5,607 nt of DNA. Source: Fidelibacterota bacterium SCGC AAA003-L08 (lineage in GTDB: Bacteria; Fidelibacterota; Marinisomatia; SCGC-AAA003-L08; D37C17). The notes under the pieces were generated by a model, which was not told where the DNA came from, searched no databases, and worked only from the letters and a program-made list of their open reading frames with translations. Each line of letters opens with the position of its first letter. Position 1 is the stretch's first letter. The stretch covers positions 1 through 5,607 of the forward strand of contig ASPJ01000049.1 of the NCBI GenBank assembly GCA_000405805.1. The letters run 5' to 3'. The translations under genes and the position numbers were made by a program. This document shows, one piece after another, positions 5,590 through 5,607 of the stretch.

Positions 5590-5607
5590 TCAGTTCTGTC
5601 GGAGTCG
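5590..5607 (-). tRNA. Possible 3' end of a tRNA, cut by the window edge
   Basis: The last 18 bases, read on the minus strand as CGACTCCGACAGAACTGA, fit the end of a tRNA. CGACT would be the second part of a TTCGACT T-loop, CCGAC the 3' side of the T-stem, AGAACTG the 3' side of the acceptor stem and A the discriminator base. No CCA is encoded. The segment is 10/18 G+C in a strongly AT-rich region, and a terminator follows within a few bases, as is common after tRNAs. The alternative is the end of a coding frame, RLRQN then TGA at 5590-5592. That would use CGA and CTC codons that look unusual for this AT-rich DNA. Too little is visible to name the tRNA. Confidence 0.35.

Noticed and set aside
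5561..5607. Integron attC-like or CRISPR-like structure at the right edge
   Set aside because: There are no core-site pairs, no repeat-spacer pattern and no integrase or cas gene. The hairpin is explained as a terminator.

Overview
The window is AT-rich DNA from a Gram-negative bacterium. It carries three N-terminal export signals, two of them lipoprotein signals, and several TTG or weak-SD starts. The IF-2/RbfA/TruB sequences, a TruB without a PUA domain, and a secreted protein of the 'LKNGDIIKG' type fit a low-GC FCB-like lineage. A marine Marinimicrobia/SAR406-type genome is my best guess, held at moderate-to-low confidence because it rests on sequence style and not on a search.

Left part (1-2826, + strand): the distal end of a translation/ribosome-maturation operon. 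It holds the 3' part of infB (IF-2, open to the left edge), then rbfA starting at the base after the infB stop, then truB overlapping rbfA by four bases (ATGA). Together they make the initiation GTPase, a 30S maturation factor and the tRNA U55 pseudouridine synthase. The usual followers ribF and rpsO are absent.

Junction (about 2775-2826): the N-terminal half of a family 2 glycosyltransferase runs leftward from 3170. Its recognisable family sequence continues into the last ~15 codons of truB on the opposite strand, then stops abruptly as the frame runs into antisense truB. This looks like a rearrangement breakpoint or an assembly/amplification chimera. It truncates the glycosyltransferase and may have given truB a foreign tail.

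Right part (3240-5607): a small + strand membrane-anchored SEC-C zinc-motif protein, then a leftward cluster of three exported small proteins. Read from the right, these are a 214-aa lipoprotein with a glycine-zipper segment, a 191-aa secreted protein with an N-terminal beta-rich domain and duplicated Cys/NGYK-G/glycine-zipper units, and a 124-aa lipoprotein whose mature part looks like a type IV pilin/pseudopilin head. A 16-bp leader ending in the Shine-Dalgarno sequence precedes two of these genes. It occurs a third time before a tiny broken reading frame at 3542-3641. A sigma70-like promoter lies upstream of the cluster. At the right edge there is a leftward Rho-independent terminator just after what may be the 3' end of a tRNA.

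I see no CRISPR array, transposase or phage gene. The most interesting items are the truB/glycosyltransferase junction, the lipidated pilin-like protein and the thrice-used leader.
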